A stretch of DNA of 64,000 nucleotides from assembly GCF_001667945.1 (NCBI RefSeq), contig NZ_LZJK01000034.1, forward strand, positions 1-64,000, given 5' to 3'. The DNA is from Mycolicibacter sinensis (GTDB lineage Bacteria > Actinomycetota > Actinomycetes > Mycobacteriales > Mycobacteriaceae). Position 1 is the first letter of the stretch, and the number at the start of each line of letters is the position of its first letter. A program made the translations under genes and the position numbers. Shown one piece after another: positions 1 to 8,376 of the stretch. Under the pieces are notes generated by a model. It was not told the origin of the DNA. It did no database searches and saw nothing but the letters and a program-made list of their open reading frames with translations.

Positions 1-11
1 GGAGCCGATGA

Positions 12-698
12 CATGCCCGCCCTAACTGCCTAACCCATCGGATCACGCAGCACTACACCACTTCCCGGGACTTGACCAACGGCGTCTTGTCGTTCCACGA
101 CTACTGCTACGCGAACCTCGGTCCCCTGGGTTGCCTGCCAGACGTCACCGGAGTCATGAACAATGCTATTTCGTACGCGAAAGCGCATGATATCCCGGCG
201 TTTATGAGCGAGTTCGGCTCCACCAGCAACCAGTCAACGCTTGCGGCTGCGTTGCCTCCCGCCAACCAGAACATGATCGGCTGGACGGCATGGGTCTATG
301 GCGGCCCACAATCGGGTGTTGGCCTCGACGGCACCTCGCCCGACTTGGTCTATGACCCCACCCAGCCGCCGATCGGTGACAATGTCAATACCGCCAACCT
401 GGAGACACTCGCCCAGCCCTATCCTCAGGTAGTTGCCGGGACACCGAACTCCTGGTCGTTCGACAACGGCGTCTTCCAGCTCAGCTACTCCACCGAGCAC
501 GCCGACGGCACAGGCGCGTTCGCCGCCGGCTCGCAGACCACTATCTCGGTGCCAACCGTCGAATTCCCGAGCGGGTATCAGGTGACCGTGACGGGCGGGG
601 AGGTCATTTCGGCGCCGAACGCCCCGGCACTGATCATCGCCTCGAATGCCGGCGCCACCGATGTCAGCGTCACGGTGAGCCCGGCGGCCACGGGGTAA
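12..698 (+). pseudogene. GH5 glycosidase (endoglycoceramidase/cellulase-like), C-terminal part, 5' truncated
   Basis: The reading frame is open from base 12 (in-frame TGA at 9-11) to TAA at 696-698. It encodes the end of a GH5 catalytic barrel: the motif LSFHDYCY, then FMSEFGS, which carries the nucleophile glutamate, then a W-rich strand. A beta-domain of about 90 residues follows, like the GH5 C-terminal domain, with FPSGYQV and ending VTVSPAATG. The N-terminal half of the barrel with the acid/base glutamate (NEP-type motif) is absent. All three forward frames hit stops within the first 33 bases, so the missing part does not run straight out of the window edge. A TTG at 72 could start a 208-residue product, but it would lack half the active site. 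I call it a remnant or frameshifted gene. The GH5 assignment is firm; loss of activity is inferred. Confidence 0.6.
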
Positions 699-734
699 AC
701 CAAGGGATTCGGCCAATCGCGTTGGCGGACCTGG

Positions 735-2369
735 CTAATCGGTGAGCTGGTCGTGGGCAGTCTGCTGGTGCGCCGACCGCTCGAGGGCGATACCCGCGGC
801 ATGCGCTCCGGCTCGCCTTCCGCTGAAGATGCAGTCGGCAAGGGATAGCCCGCTGACGTAGCTGCTCGAGCAGATGCCGACCGCATTGCGGCCCGCCGAG
901 TACAGCCCGGGAATCGTTCCGCCGTCACGATGTAGCAGTTCGCCGGTGCTCTCGTTGACGACGAGTCCGCCGAGGGTCAGCCCCGGGATCGGGTAGAACA
1001 TCGACGCGTCGGCGGAAATGTTGATCGAGTAGAAGGGCCCGACTGTCAAAGGGCGGCACAGTTCCGCCGCCTTATGCGCAGGATCACCGTCGCCACGGCG
1101 GAGGCTGTCGTTGTAATCGTCTACCGTGCGGCGGAGGCCGGCGGCGTCGATGCCGTTGCGACGGGCCAGGTCTTCGATGGTGTCGGCCTTCTTGTGTCCA
1201 GTGGTGAAGAGATAGATCAGCTGGAGTCGCTGGAACAGCTGGGTCTGTTCGCGGACTTGCGCTTTGATCTTCCGCCAGGTGGGTGCGTCGTAGACGGCCC
1301 AGCCGGCTCCGTTGAATCGCCGCATCAGGACGTCGCCGTGGGTGGCGCCATAGAGGTCCTCGTTGGCGATCCGGCTTCCATCGGTCCCGACGGTTAGGCC
1401 TTCGAGGAAGGCGCTGGGCGGCGCCAAAAAGCGCCAGGCCGTGACGTTTTCCATTTTGTCGAGCATTCCGCCGGCGTCGAGGCCAAGAGCGATACCCGTG
1501 CCGTCGTCGCCTGGTGTGCCGAGCGGAGAGACCTTCATGAATCCGGGCGCATACTGCTTGACCCATTCCCGGTTGTAGATGAATCCGCCGGCGGCCAGAA
1601 TGACGGTGCGGCCATACGCGGTGCGTTCGACTGCGGCATCTGACCAGAGGCGTTCTGCCCGGGACACGGCGCCCTCGACGAGGCCGGGCAGCCAGTTGCC
1701 GAGCTTTCCGGTGGCTCTGGTGAGTACAGAATGGCGGAGTACATGCGGATGCGACAGATCCATTGAACGGTAACGGACGCCGACGACGCGACCGTCTTCC
1801 ATGAGGAGGCGATCTACTCGGGCCAGGGGGATGAAATCCACCCCTTTTGCTTTCGCTGATGCGCCTAGGCGTTCGTAGAGCACCTTGCCCGAACTCATGC
1901 GGGGGGCGAAAACGCGGTGGCCGCGCGGGGCGGGTGTCGCGTGCTGGACATACGGGTGGGCTTTCTCGTTTCCCGAATAGTAAAGATAGTGGCGGTCGGT
2001 CGGGTACGACGTCTTGTAGGCGGAGACTTCGCCGCCCCGAAACTCCACACCCTGGTGTCTGAGCCAAGCGATCATCGCCGGGCTTTGGTCGCAGAATCGG
2101 TCGAGCGTCTCCGCGGTGACGGCATCGCCGACTTCTTGCCGTAGGTATGCGCGCAGGTTCTCGACGGTGTCCCGGTAGCCGCCGGCGCGCTGTTCGGGTG
2201 TTCCGCCGCCCGCGTAGATGATTCCGCCGGAAAGAGCGGTTGCCCCTCCGCCGTACCCGCGGTCTAATGCGAGCACGCGCGCCCCGGCATCGGCGGCCTC
2301 GATAGCGGCGGAAACCCCCGCCGCTCCGTAGCCCACGACGATGACATCGTACTGATCCGCCGATTTCAT
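735..2369 (-). CDS. FAD-dependent dehydrogenase (FAD_binding_2: fumarate reductase/ketosteroid dehydrogenase type)
   Basis: A 544-residue flavoprotein. The N-terminus holds a Rossmann dinucleotide motif (VVGYGAAG, residues 11-18), then an acidic beta-2 end and the ALSGG segment typical of the succinate dehydrogenase/fumarate reductase flavoprotein family. The C-terminus carries the family signature GLYSAGR followed by YVSGLSLADC and FSGRRAG, which closes the FAD site. The ATG at 2369 is preferred over the longer frame to 2477 because GAGGAA lies just upstream and homologous flavoproteins begin right before the Rossmann strand. Relatives in mycobacteria include 3-ketosteroid 1-dehydrogenases, but substrate residues cannot be assigned here. 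It is probably cytoplasmic with non-covalent FAD. It stands alone between a GH5 remnant and a DUF1906 gene, so the context gives no pathway. Confidence 0.85.
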   Translation of the reverse strand: MKSADQYDVIVVGYGAAGVSAAIEAADAGARVLALDRGYGGGATALSGGIIYAGGGTPEQRAGGYRDTVENLRAYLRQEVGDAVTAETLDRFCDQSPAMIAWLRHQGVEFRGGEVSAYKTSYPTDRHYLYYSGNEKAHPYVQHATPAPRGHRVFAPRMSSGKVLYERLGASAKAKGVDFIPLARVDRLLMEDGRVVGVRYRSMDLSHPHVLRHSVLTRATGKLGNWLPGLVEGAVSRAERLWSDAAVERTAYGRTVILAAGGFIYNREWVKQYAPGFMKVSPLGTPGDDGTGIALGLDAGGMLDKMENVTAWRFLAPPSAFLEGLTVGTDGSRIANEDLYGATHGDVLMRRFNGAGWAVYDAPTWRKIKAQVREQTQLFQRLQLIYLFTTGHKKADTIEDLARRNGIDAAGLRRTVDDYNDSLRRGDGDPAHKAAELCRPLTVGPFYSINISADASMFYPIPGLTLGGLVVNESTGELLHRDGGTIPGLYSAGRNAVGICSSSYVSGLSLADCIFSGRRAGAHAAGIALERSAHQQTAHDQLTD

Positions 2370-2615
2370 GATGGTTCCTCGTCTTCGGACTGCTGCAGCG
2401 GCAGATCGCGCAGTGTGCGAATGGTCTGCCCGCCAAACCGGCGCGGGGCCATCAGTGGTTGTGGTCCGCGGCGGCAAGGCGCTGGCGCGGCGTCGGCGTC
2501 AGGCGTCGGTTGTCGCGCCGCATGCACGTGACACTAAGGACCATTCGCGACGCTACGCGGCCAGGCTCCCGACCACCGGGACGCTTCGTCTACCAGCGCC
2601 GCCTGGTTCGCGGCG

Positions 2616-3416
2616 TCACGGGTGCAGGTTCCACTGCCCGCAGTCCTGGGCCAGCACGTCGTTGACGTCGACCTCGATCCCGCCGACGATCGGGCCGGGC
2701 GTCGACGCGGTGCTCACGATGCGCTGGAACAGCACCGCCCCAGGAAATCGTTGCCCGCGCGACCAAGATCGGGTCTGCCAGGCCCAGCGGTGACCGGGGG
2801 TGCGGGAATTCCCGATGACCCCGTCGGCGGCGGCCCACTGACACACGTTGACCCCCCCGTAGACACCGGTCCGCTGGACTCCGATCACGGAGTTGATTCC
2901 CCGGAACCACTGCAGCGCAACATTATTCCACGTGTCACGGTTGATGTCGTCATCGACGCTGAAGAAGATCGGCGCGCTGCGGCCGCCACCGGCGGCGGTG
3001 TGCAGATTCCAGGCGGTCTGCGCATCGGAGACGCCGCCGGCGTAGCCGCGGGTGAAGTCCGACGGTGCCGTCCCGCCCGGCTTGCCGTACTGGTAGTTGC
3101 TGACGATCACCAGTCCGGCGGCGGTCAGTGACTCGGCATAGGGGCGGGTGATCGGTTTGGCGCCGAAGTTCGAGCCGGGACGTGACGTCGATACGTAGTT
3201 GATCACCCCGGCATGGCCGGCTGCCCGGATGTCCTGCGCCGGGATCTGGCGCATGGCGTAGTCGATCAGCGTGGGTGCGGCGGCGGAAGCCGGGGGTGTG
3301 TTGGCGACCGCGGATACAGCGCCGGCCCCGGTGAGCGCCGCGGCGGATGCGTACCGCAGCACATCACGTCGGGAAACCAGACGCGACGCGCGACTGGGCA
3401 GCGGATTGTCGGGCAT
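2616..3416 (-). CDS. Tat-exported DUF1906 (Rv2525c-like) glycoside-hydrolase-like protein
   Basis: A 266-residue protein opening with a twin-arginine signal (VSRRDVLRYA, arginines 16-17), a hydrophobic alanine-rich stretch and an AxA cleavage region near residue 46. The mature part is a DUF1906 TIM-barrel: LIDYAMRQIPAQDIRAAG, NYVSTSRPG, YQYGKPGG, FTRGYAGG, IFFSVDDD and RWAWQT. In the family (M. tuberculosis Rv2525c) the acidic pair in the FSVDDD segment occupies the place of glycosidase catalytic acids; Rv2525c is Tat-exported and has been linked to the cell wall. A second copy of the same family lies at 10778-11560 on the other strand. The gene is divergent from the membrane protein at 3492, sharing a 75-bp promoter gap. 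Family call firm; substrate unknown. Confidence 0.88.
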   Translation of the reverse strand: MPDNPLPSRASRLVSRRDVLRYASAAALTGAGAVSAVANTPPASAAAPTLIDYAMRQIPAQDIRAAGHAGVINYVSTSRPGSNFGAKPITRPYAESLTAAGLVIVSNYQYGKPGGTAPSDFTRGYAGGVSDAQTAWNLHTAAGGGRSAPIFFSVDDDINRDTWNNVALQWFRGINSVIGVQRTGVYGGVNVCQWAAADGVIGNSRTPGHRWAWQTRSWSRGQRFPGAVLFQRIVSTASTPGPIVGGIEVDVNDVLAQDCGQWNLHP

Positions 3417-3479
3417 CGCCCGATGTTAACAATGTGGCTACTGTTACCGATGGTGCCCACGCCGGGCGAGGTCCACAGA

Positions 3480-3485
3480 TACGAT
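3480..3485 (+). promoter_or_regulatory. -10 box for a leaderless transcript
   Basis: TACGAT ends 6 bases before the GTG at 3492. This is the spacing expected if transcription begins at the G of the start codon, and no Shine-Dalgarno sequence sits at normal distance upstream. This box is the main reason for choosing the GTG start of the next gene. Confidence 0.5.
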
Positions 3486-3491
3486 GCGCCC

Positions 3492-4373
3492 GTGTCGACA
3501 CGTACTCGATGGCAGGTCGTGGCCGGCTGGTGTCTCGTCGCGCTTTGGTTGGCGGCGACGATGATCGCGGCTTTAAGTGGCGGATCGGCGCTACAGGCTG
3601 GGGCCGAAGCCGGTTACGGTGCCTGCCTGGCAGTGTTCGTGGTGCTGCATACCCACACGCTGTACAAGCCCGCGGGCGTCATCGGCTACCTCACGATCGC
3701 CGTGGTCGTGGCGTTCGGCTTCGAGGCATGCAGTGTGGCGACCGGCTTCCCGTTCGGCTCCTACGTTCACCACCTGGAGGGGCCCCGGTTGCTCGGGGTG
3801 CCGTTCACGGTGGTGTTCGGTTGGGTGGTGCTGGCCTGGCTGGCGTGGGTGCTGGCCCGGGTGATCGTGGGGGAGTATCGCGACCGGCGCGTGTCCGTGG
3901 TCGTGACGCCCGTCGTGGCCACGCTCATCCTCGGCGGGTATGACCTGGTGATCGATCCGATCGCCGCGTACGCGCGGGGGCTGTACTCCTATGGGTCGCC
4001 AAGTGGCGCTCTCGGTGTCCCGTTGAGTAACTATTTCGGCTGGGTGTTCACCGGATGGGTGCTGTTCCAGCTGTTTTCGTTGCTGGAACGGCGGTGGCGG
4101 CGGGAGCCCGTTGCCTCGCCCCGATCGACACTGCTGATGCCGGTCGTCATCTGGTTCGGACTCGCCCTGCAGGTCAACCTGGAGATGCTGCGCGCAGGTG
4201 ATGCCACCGCGACGCTGCAAGGCGGCCGGGTCGTTCCGGTATCCGATATCTATGCGACCTGTTCTGCCGCTGCATGGTTCACGATGGGCCTGGTGGTGGC
4301 GATCAGCGTGGCGCGGCTGTATGCCGCCACCCCGGCACCGCAGACCCGCCTTACGTTGCCGGTGACGCCGTAA
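3492..4373 (+). CDS. DUF422/CruF-like carotenoid biosynthesis membrane protein
   Basis: A 293-residue integral membrane protein with about seven hydrophobic segments. Family-like polar motifs lie between or in the helices: GFEACSVATGFPFGSY, LGGYDLVIDPIAAY, GVPLSNYFGWVFTGW and a late SDIYATCSAAAW. These match the DUF422 family, which contains bisanhydrobacterioruberin hydratase CruF (2-hydration of acyclic C50/C40 carotenoids) as well as many uncharacterised actinobacterial members. The frame is open to 3213, but that upstream part reads antisense through the neighbouring DUF1906 gene, so GTG 3492, immediately downstream of a -10 box, is the sensible start. No other carotenoid gene is in the window, so the exact substrate is unknown. 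Its 3' end overlaps a GH5 remnant on the other strand. Confidence 0.75.
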   Translation: MSTRTRWQVVAGWCLVALWLAATMIAALSGGSALQAGAEAGYGACLAVFVVLHTHTLYKPAGVIGYLTIAVVVAFGFEACSVATGFPFGSYVHHLEGPRLLGVPFTVVFGWVVLAWLAWVLARVIVGEYRDRRVSVVVTPVVATLILGGYDLVIDPIAAYARGLYSYGSPSGALGVPLSNYFGWVFTGWVLFQLFSLLERRWRREPVASPRSTLLMPVVIWFGLALQVNLEMLRAGDATATLQGGRVVPVSDIYATCSAAAWFTMGLVVAISVARLYAATPAPQTRLTLPVTP

Positions 4374-4578
4374 CGGTGACATTGACGGTAGTGGCTCCCG
4401 CGTCGGAGGCGATGACCAGTTCCGGTGCATTGGCATCGGAGACGACGTGGCCGCCCACGACGCTCACCTGATACCCGTCGGGGAATTGGAGCTTCGGGAG
4501 CGCGATCTCGGTGCGAGAGCCGGCGGCATCCGGACGGACTACCAACGCAAGACTGAAAGGCAGATTCCGGTTTCGTAA
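4351..4578 (-). pseudogene. GH5 C-terminal beta-domain remnant
   Basis: The minus-strand frame between stops (4581-4579 and TAA 4353-4351) encodes about 75 residues ending GSRTEIALPKLQFPDGYQV, GGHVVSDANAPELVIASDAG and VTVTASPAT. This aligns along its length with the end of the GH5 product at 12-698 (TISVPTVEFPSGYQV, VISAPNAPALIIASNAG, VTVSPAATG). No catalytic barrel and no plausible start or ribosome site accompany it, and it overlaps the last 23 bases of the membrane protein gene. It is best read as the leftover 3' end of a second GH5 gene, opposite in orientation to the first. Confidence 0.65.
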
Positions 4579-4613
4579 TCACTCCGGTCAGCCCTGCTGC
4601 GTAGAGTTACGCG

Positions 4614-5279
4614 TCATCGATCGGTGACCGGGGCCTGCCACAGGCCGACGAGGGCGTCGACGAGGCCGCCGGCAGCGCCGGGCCAGTCCGACCGTGGGCC
4701 TTCGCTCCCCTCGGCGAAGCCGCGCTCGATCTCCGCGCAGGTGTACATGAGCATGGTGCGCATCATGATGTTGCGTTCGGCGCGAACATGTTTGGCGAGA
4801 TCGGGAACGCCCCGGCCGATGCGGTCGACGACGTGGCGCAGCGACTCTGATTCCAGGGCGTTCTGGGTGACCACCCGCCGATAGGTGGGGTCGGTCATCA
4901 CCTGGGCGGCGAAACGGGCGTACCAGGTCGGCCGCGGCAGCGACGCCAGGTGATCGGTCAGTGGCTGCACCAGGCAGCCCACCCAGTCGCGCAGCTCCGC
5001 GGACTCGCCGGTGGCGGCCACCCGGGCGGTGCGCAGCGCTTCGATGTGCCCGGCATGGCTGTCGTCGATGGCGCGTACCAGGTCCTTCTTGGTGCCGAAG
5101 TGATAGGCCACGGCGGCATTGTTGCCCTGACCGGCAGCCTCGACGATCTGCCGGTGCGTCACCGCCTCCACCCCGTGCTCGGCGATCAACCGCTCGGCCG
5201 CGGCCAACAGCGCCCCCCGCGTGCCGACGGCGCGGGTGGAACGCGGGCTGCGGATGGACGTCGGCATGGCGTAAGTCAA
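4614..5279 (-). CDS. TetR-family repressor
   Basis: A 221-residue regulator. The N-terminal helix-turn-helix is clear at residues 20-67 (RGALLAAAERLIAEHG, then THRQIVEAAG and AYHFGTKKDL, a TetR helix 3/4 pattern). The C-terminal ligand domain is all-helical without recognisable specificity. ATG 5279 is used; ATG at 5267 is an alternative. It is divergent from the thioesterase gene at 5369, and a perfect 20-bp palindrome lies between them, so it most likely represses itself and the five-gene row from 5369 to 10136. The ligand is likely a pathway acyl-CoA or aldehyde (inference). Confidence 0.88.
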   Translation of the reverse strand: MTYAMPTSIRSPRSTRAVGTRGALLAAAERLIAEHGVEAVTHRQIVEAAGQGNNAAVAYHFGTKKDLVRAIDDSHAGHIEALRTARVAATGESAELRDWVGCLVQPLTDHLASLPRPTWYARFAAQVMTDPTYRRVVTQNALESESLRHVVDRIGRGVPDLAKHVRAERNIMMRTMLMYTCAEIERGFAEGSEGPRSDWPGAAGGLVDALVGLWQAPVTDR

Positions 5280-5295
5280 CAGCCCGCCCTTGACC

Positions 5296-5315
5296 TAAGT
5301 CAAACGTTTGACTTA
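5296..5315. promoter_or_regulatory. TetR operator (perfect 20-bp palindrome)
   Basis: TAAGTCAAACGTTTGACTTA is a perfect inverted repeat lying 17 bp from the tetR start and 54 bp from the divergent thioesterase start. TTAAAT at 5313-5318, a candidate -10 box of the forward genes, overlaps its right edge, so bound repressor would block polymerase. Site assignment rests on symmetry and position. Confidence 0.8.
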
Positions 5316-5368
5316 AATGAGCGAGACCGCCGGTTCGCCGAGTCGGCAGACCGTCGAGGAGGGCCACA

Positions 5369-6331
5369 ATGCCCGAGGCCACCATCCAGCCTGACTTCAC
5401 CGGCCCGCTGCGCGCTACCGGCAGTCGGCTGGAAACCGCCACGCTCGGTGCACTCGACGAGCTGCAACAAGTCTTGACGCTGCAGCCGGCCGGCGCCGAC
5501 CGGTTCCGCGCGGGCAGCGAGGTCTCCCGATTCGGCCGCATCTTCGGCGGCCAGCTCGTCGCCCAGGCGATGTCGGCGGCCTCGGCCACGGTCAGCGAGC
5601 TGTGCCCGCATTCCATCCACGTGTCGTTCGTGCGTCCGGGCGACTCGGCCGCGCCGCTGGACATCGTCGTCGACCACACCCGCGACGGCCGTTCGATGTC
5701 GGTGCGCCAGGTCGTCGTCGAACAAGACGGCAACGCGCTCGTGACGGCGACGGTGTCCTTCGACACGCATTCCGAGCGTGCCGATGCCGTCACCGCAGCG
5801 GAGGGCGCGACGGCGCCGGAATCGCTGCCGCTGCTGCAGCACTGGGCGCAGCTCGCCCCGGCTGGCCTGGCCGCCCCGGGAAGTACCTGGATTGACACCC
5901 CACCTCCGCTGGAGATGCGCATCGGCGAACCACCCATCTTCCTCGGTGGCAAACAAGCCCCCGGACCGCGAGTCCACTGGATGCGGCTGCCGCGCAGGAT
6001 CGACGGTGGCCCGCCGACACATGCGGCGTTGCTTGCCTACGCCAGCGACTATCTGCTGGTGGATATGGCTTTGCGCTCCCACCCGCGACCTGTCAGTTAT
6101 GCCAGCCACCGGGGACTGACCCTCGACCACACCGTCTGGTTGCACCGCCCGGTGCGCTTCGACCGCTGGCATAGCTACACCCAGCAGACCGTTGCTGTCG
6201 GCGGCCACCGCGCCCTGGTGCAGGGAACCATCGTCGACATCGACGGTCGGCACGTGGCCAGCACCGCTCAGGAGGTGCTCGTTCGGCCGATGAGCGGACC
6301 GCGTGGCACGGGTCCGGAGCAACCCGCATGA
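5369..6331 (+). CDS. acyl-CoA thioesterase II (TesB-like double hot-dog)
   Basis: A 320-residue protein with the two hot-dog halves of the TesB family, which hydrolyses acyl-CoA to free acid and CoA. Recognisable parts are GRIFGGQLVAQAM (about residues 56-68), SIHVSFVRPGD, and in the second half LTLDHTVWLHRPVRFDRW near residue 250, which matches the TesB region around the Asp-Gln-Thr catalytic set. The start at 5369 has a strong site (GAGGAGGG, 5 bases upstream). Its stop overlaps the next ATG (ATGA), so it is translationally coupled to the VOC gene. First gene of the row facing the TetR palindrome. The chain length or type of acyl-CoA cannot be read from sequence. Confidence 0.87.
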   Translation: MPEATIQPDFTGPLRATGSRLETATLGALDELQQVLTLQPAGADRFRAGSEVSRFGRIFGGQLVAQAMSAASATVSELCPHSIHVSFVRPGDSAAPLDIVVDHTRDGRSMSVRQVVVEQDGNALVTATVSFDTHSERADAVTAAEGATAPESLPLLQHWAQLAPAGLAAPGSTWIDTPPPLEMRIGEPPIFLGGKQAPGPRVHWMRLPRRIDGGPPTHAALLAYASDYLLVDMALRSHPRPVSYASHRGLTLDHTVWLHRPVRFDRWHSYTQQTVAVGGHRALVQGTIVDIDGRHVASTAQEVLVRPMSGPRGTGPEQPA

Positions 6332-6936
6332 AGGCTCCGTTGTTTGAACACCATTGGCCCAAAGGGGAGTTCCAGCTATTCCAACTCGGCTTTGTGGTGC
6401 CAGAGCTCCTCAGCGCTGCCGGCCGCTGGGCGCAGGTCTTCGGCGTCGGCCCGTTTCACATCATGCCGCGGGTGCAGAGCACCTGCCGCTACCGCGGCAC
6501 CGACGCCGCTATCGACGTCCAGATCGGTGTGGCACAGGCCGGACCCGTACAGGTCGAGCTGATCCAGGACCACACTTACGGCGGCTCGGTGTTCGCCGAG
6601 ATGGCGACCCGGCACGGCAGTCGCCCGTTCGGCTTCCACCAGGTCTCCACGCTCACCCGCGACTACGACGCCAAAGTCGCCGGCTACCTCGCCCAGAACT
6701 ACGAACTGGCCTGCGAGCTGACCAACGTCGGGCAACGCGTGGCATTCATCGACACCTTCGCCGAATTCGGATTCTTCACCGAGATCGTCGAAGACAATCC
6801 CAGTTTCCGCAACCACGTCACCACGATCGCGCACACCTGCCAAACCTGGGACGGCACCGACCCGATCCGGATCCTGAGCCGCAACGGTTACCACCTACCC
6901 GACGAACCGATCCTACGAAAGGACGAAAACCAATGA
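6328..6936 (+). CDS. VOC-superfamily (glyoxalase/methylmalonyl-CoA epimerase-like) protein
   Basis: A 202-residue protein of the vicinal oxygen chelate fold. It begins with a hydrophobic beta-alpha module (FQLFQLGFVVPELLSAAGRW), contains VELIQDHTYGGSVF and HQVSTLTRDYDAK, and later IDTFAEFGFFTEIVE, giving the spaced His/Glu pattern usual for VOC metal sites. Similar proteins often sit beside acyl-CoA or ring-degradation genes, acting as epimerases, isomerases or dioxygenases, but none can be chosen here. ATG overlaps the upstream stop by 4 bases, and its own TGA overlaps the ATG of the aldehyde dehydrogenase by 4 bases, so three genes are stitched together. Confidence 0.75.
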   Translation: MKAPLFEHHWPKGEFQLFQLGFVVPELLSAAGRWAQVFGVGPFHIMPRVQSTCRYRGTDAAIDVQIGVAQAGPVQVELIQDHTYGGSVFAEMATRHGSRPFGFHQVSTLTRDYDAKVAGYLAQNYELACELTNVGQRVAFIDTFAEFGFFTEIVEDNPSFRNHVTTIAHTCQTWDGTDPIRILSRNGYHLPDEPILRKDENQ

Positions 6937-8342
6937 CCAGCACTATGATCCCGGTCTTCAACCCCTCAACCGAGGAGCAGATCGCCGAGGTCCCCGACTC
7001 CGATCAGGCAGCCGTCGACGCGGCGGTCGCCCGGGCTCGGGAGAGCTTCGAATCCGGCGTGTGGCGCAAGCTGCCCGCTGCGCGTCGCGCCGAGATCATG
7101 TTCCGCGCCGCGGAGATCATCAAAGAACGCACCGCCGAACTCGCCGAAATCGAGTCCCGCGACAACGGAATGACCGCGATGGGGGCGAGCCAGATCATCA
7201 AGGTCTCCCAGGAGATGCTGACCTACTACGCCGGCTGGGTCGGCAAGATCCACGGCGAGTCCAGCAACCTGGTCTCCGACGGCCTGCTCGGCAATTTCGA
7301 GACCTACCACGCCTTCACCCAGCTCGAGCCGGTCGGCGTCGTCGGGTTGATCATCCCGTGGAACGGGCCGTTCTTCGTCGCAATGCTCAAGGTGGCCCCG
7401 GCGCTAGCGGCCGGCTGCAGCTGCGTGCTCAAGCCCGCCGAGGAAACCCCGTTGACCGCACTCAAACTCGAGGAGATCTTCCGCGAGGCGGGTCTTCCCG
7501 ACGGTGTGCTCAATGTGGTGACCGGTTACGGCGAAACCACCGGTGCCGCACTGACCGCCCACCCGGACGTCGACAAGATCTCGTTCACCGGGTCCACTGA
7601 GGTGGGACGGCTGATCGTCAAGGCGGCCGCCGGTAACCTCAAGCGCCTCACCCTGGAACTCGGCGGCAAGTCGCCGCTGATCATGTTCGACGACGCCAAT
7701 CTCGACAAGGCCATCATGATGGCCGGGATGGGGCTGCTGGCCGGCTCGGGCCAGAACTGTTCCTGCACTTCGCGGATCTACGTTCAGCGCGGCATCTATG
7801 ACCAGGTCGTCGAAGGCCTGGCGAACTTCGCCAAGATGCTGCCGATGGGCGGCAGCGACGACCCCAATTCGGTGCTCGGGCCGCTGATCAGCGAGAAACA
7901 GCGTCAACGCGTAGCAGGCATCGTCACCGACGGGGTGGCCGCCGGAGCGCAGGTGATCACCGGCGGCAAGCCGATGGATCGGCGCGGCTACTTCTACGAG
8001 GCCACGATCATCACCAACACCACGCCCGATATGCGGCTGATCCGCGAGGAGATCTTCGGGCCGGTCGGATCGGTGATTCCCTTCGACGAGGAAGAGGAGG
8101 CGATCGCCGCCGCCAACGACACCGAATACGGGCTGGCCGGCGCCATCTGGACCGAGAACCTCAGCCGCGCCCACCGCGTCGCGAACGAGCTTCGCGGCGG
8201 CCAGATCTGGGTGAACTGCGCACTGGCCGCCGACCCGTCCATGCCGATCTGCGGGCACAAGCAATCCGGTTGGGGCGGTGAGCGGGGCCGCAAGGGCCTG
8301 GAGGCCTACTTCAACACCAAGTCGGTCTACATCAGCCTGTGA
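6933..8342 (+). CDS. NAD(P)-dependent aldehyde dehydrogenase
   Basis: A 469-residue ALDH-superfamily enzyme that oxidises an aldehyde to the acid. Visible signatures are IPWNGP (cofactor loop), KPAEETPL with the NAD-binding lysine, FTGSTEVGR, LELGGKSP with general base Glu242, and GQNC with nucleophile Cys276 (a second Cys at 278), then EEIFGPV. The C-terminal SGWGGERGRKG and YFNTKSVYISL match the dimerisation tail. ATG 6933 is chosen because it overlaps the VOC stop and follows GAAAGGA; the frame is open further upstream only as an antisense-like shadow. A paralogue with the same layout lies at 47216-48673, also followed by an LLM gene. Confidence 0.93.
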   Translation: MTSTMIPVFNPSTEEQIAEVPDSDQAAVDAAVARARESFESGVWRKLPAARRAEIMFRAAEIIKERTAELAEIESRDNGMTAMGASQIIKVSQEMLTYYAGWVGKIHGESSNLVSDGLLGNFETYHAFTQLEPVGVVGLIIPWNGPFFVAMLKVAPALAAGCSCVLKPAEETPLTALKLEEIFREAGLPDGVLNVVTGYGETTGAALTAHPDVDKISFTGSTEVGRLIVKAAAGNLKRLTLELGGKSPLIMFDDANLDKAIMMAGMGLLAGSGQNCSCTSRIYVQRGIYDQVVEGLANFAKMLPMGGSDDPNSVLGPLISEKQRQRVAGIVTDGVAAGAQVITGGKPMDRRGYFYEATIITNTTPDMRLIREEIFGPVGSVIPFDEEEEAIAAANDTEYGLAGAIWTENLSRAHRVANELRGGQIWVNCALAADPSMPICGHKQSGWGGERGRKGLEAYFNTKSVYISL

Positions 8343-8376
8343 CCCCCTTGATGGCGAACCCGCCCGGAGGTGGCTT

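Noticed and set aside
4588..5952. 454-residue minus-strand frame over the tetR and thioesterase genes
   Set aside because: Low-complexity Arg/Pro/Ser composition, crosses the divergent promoter and the 20-bp palindrome; shadow of the two real genes.
6354..6932. long N-terminal extension of the aldehyde dehydrogenase frame
   Set aside because: It is an out-of-frame shadow of the VOC gene; ATG 6933 has a ribosome site and 4-base overlap with the upstream stop.
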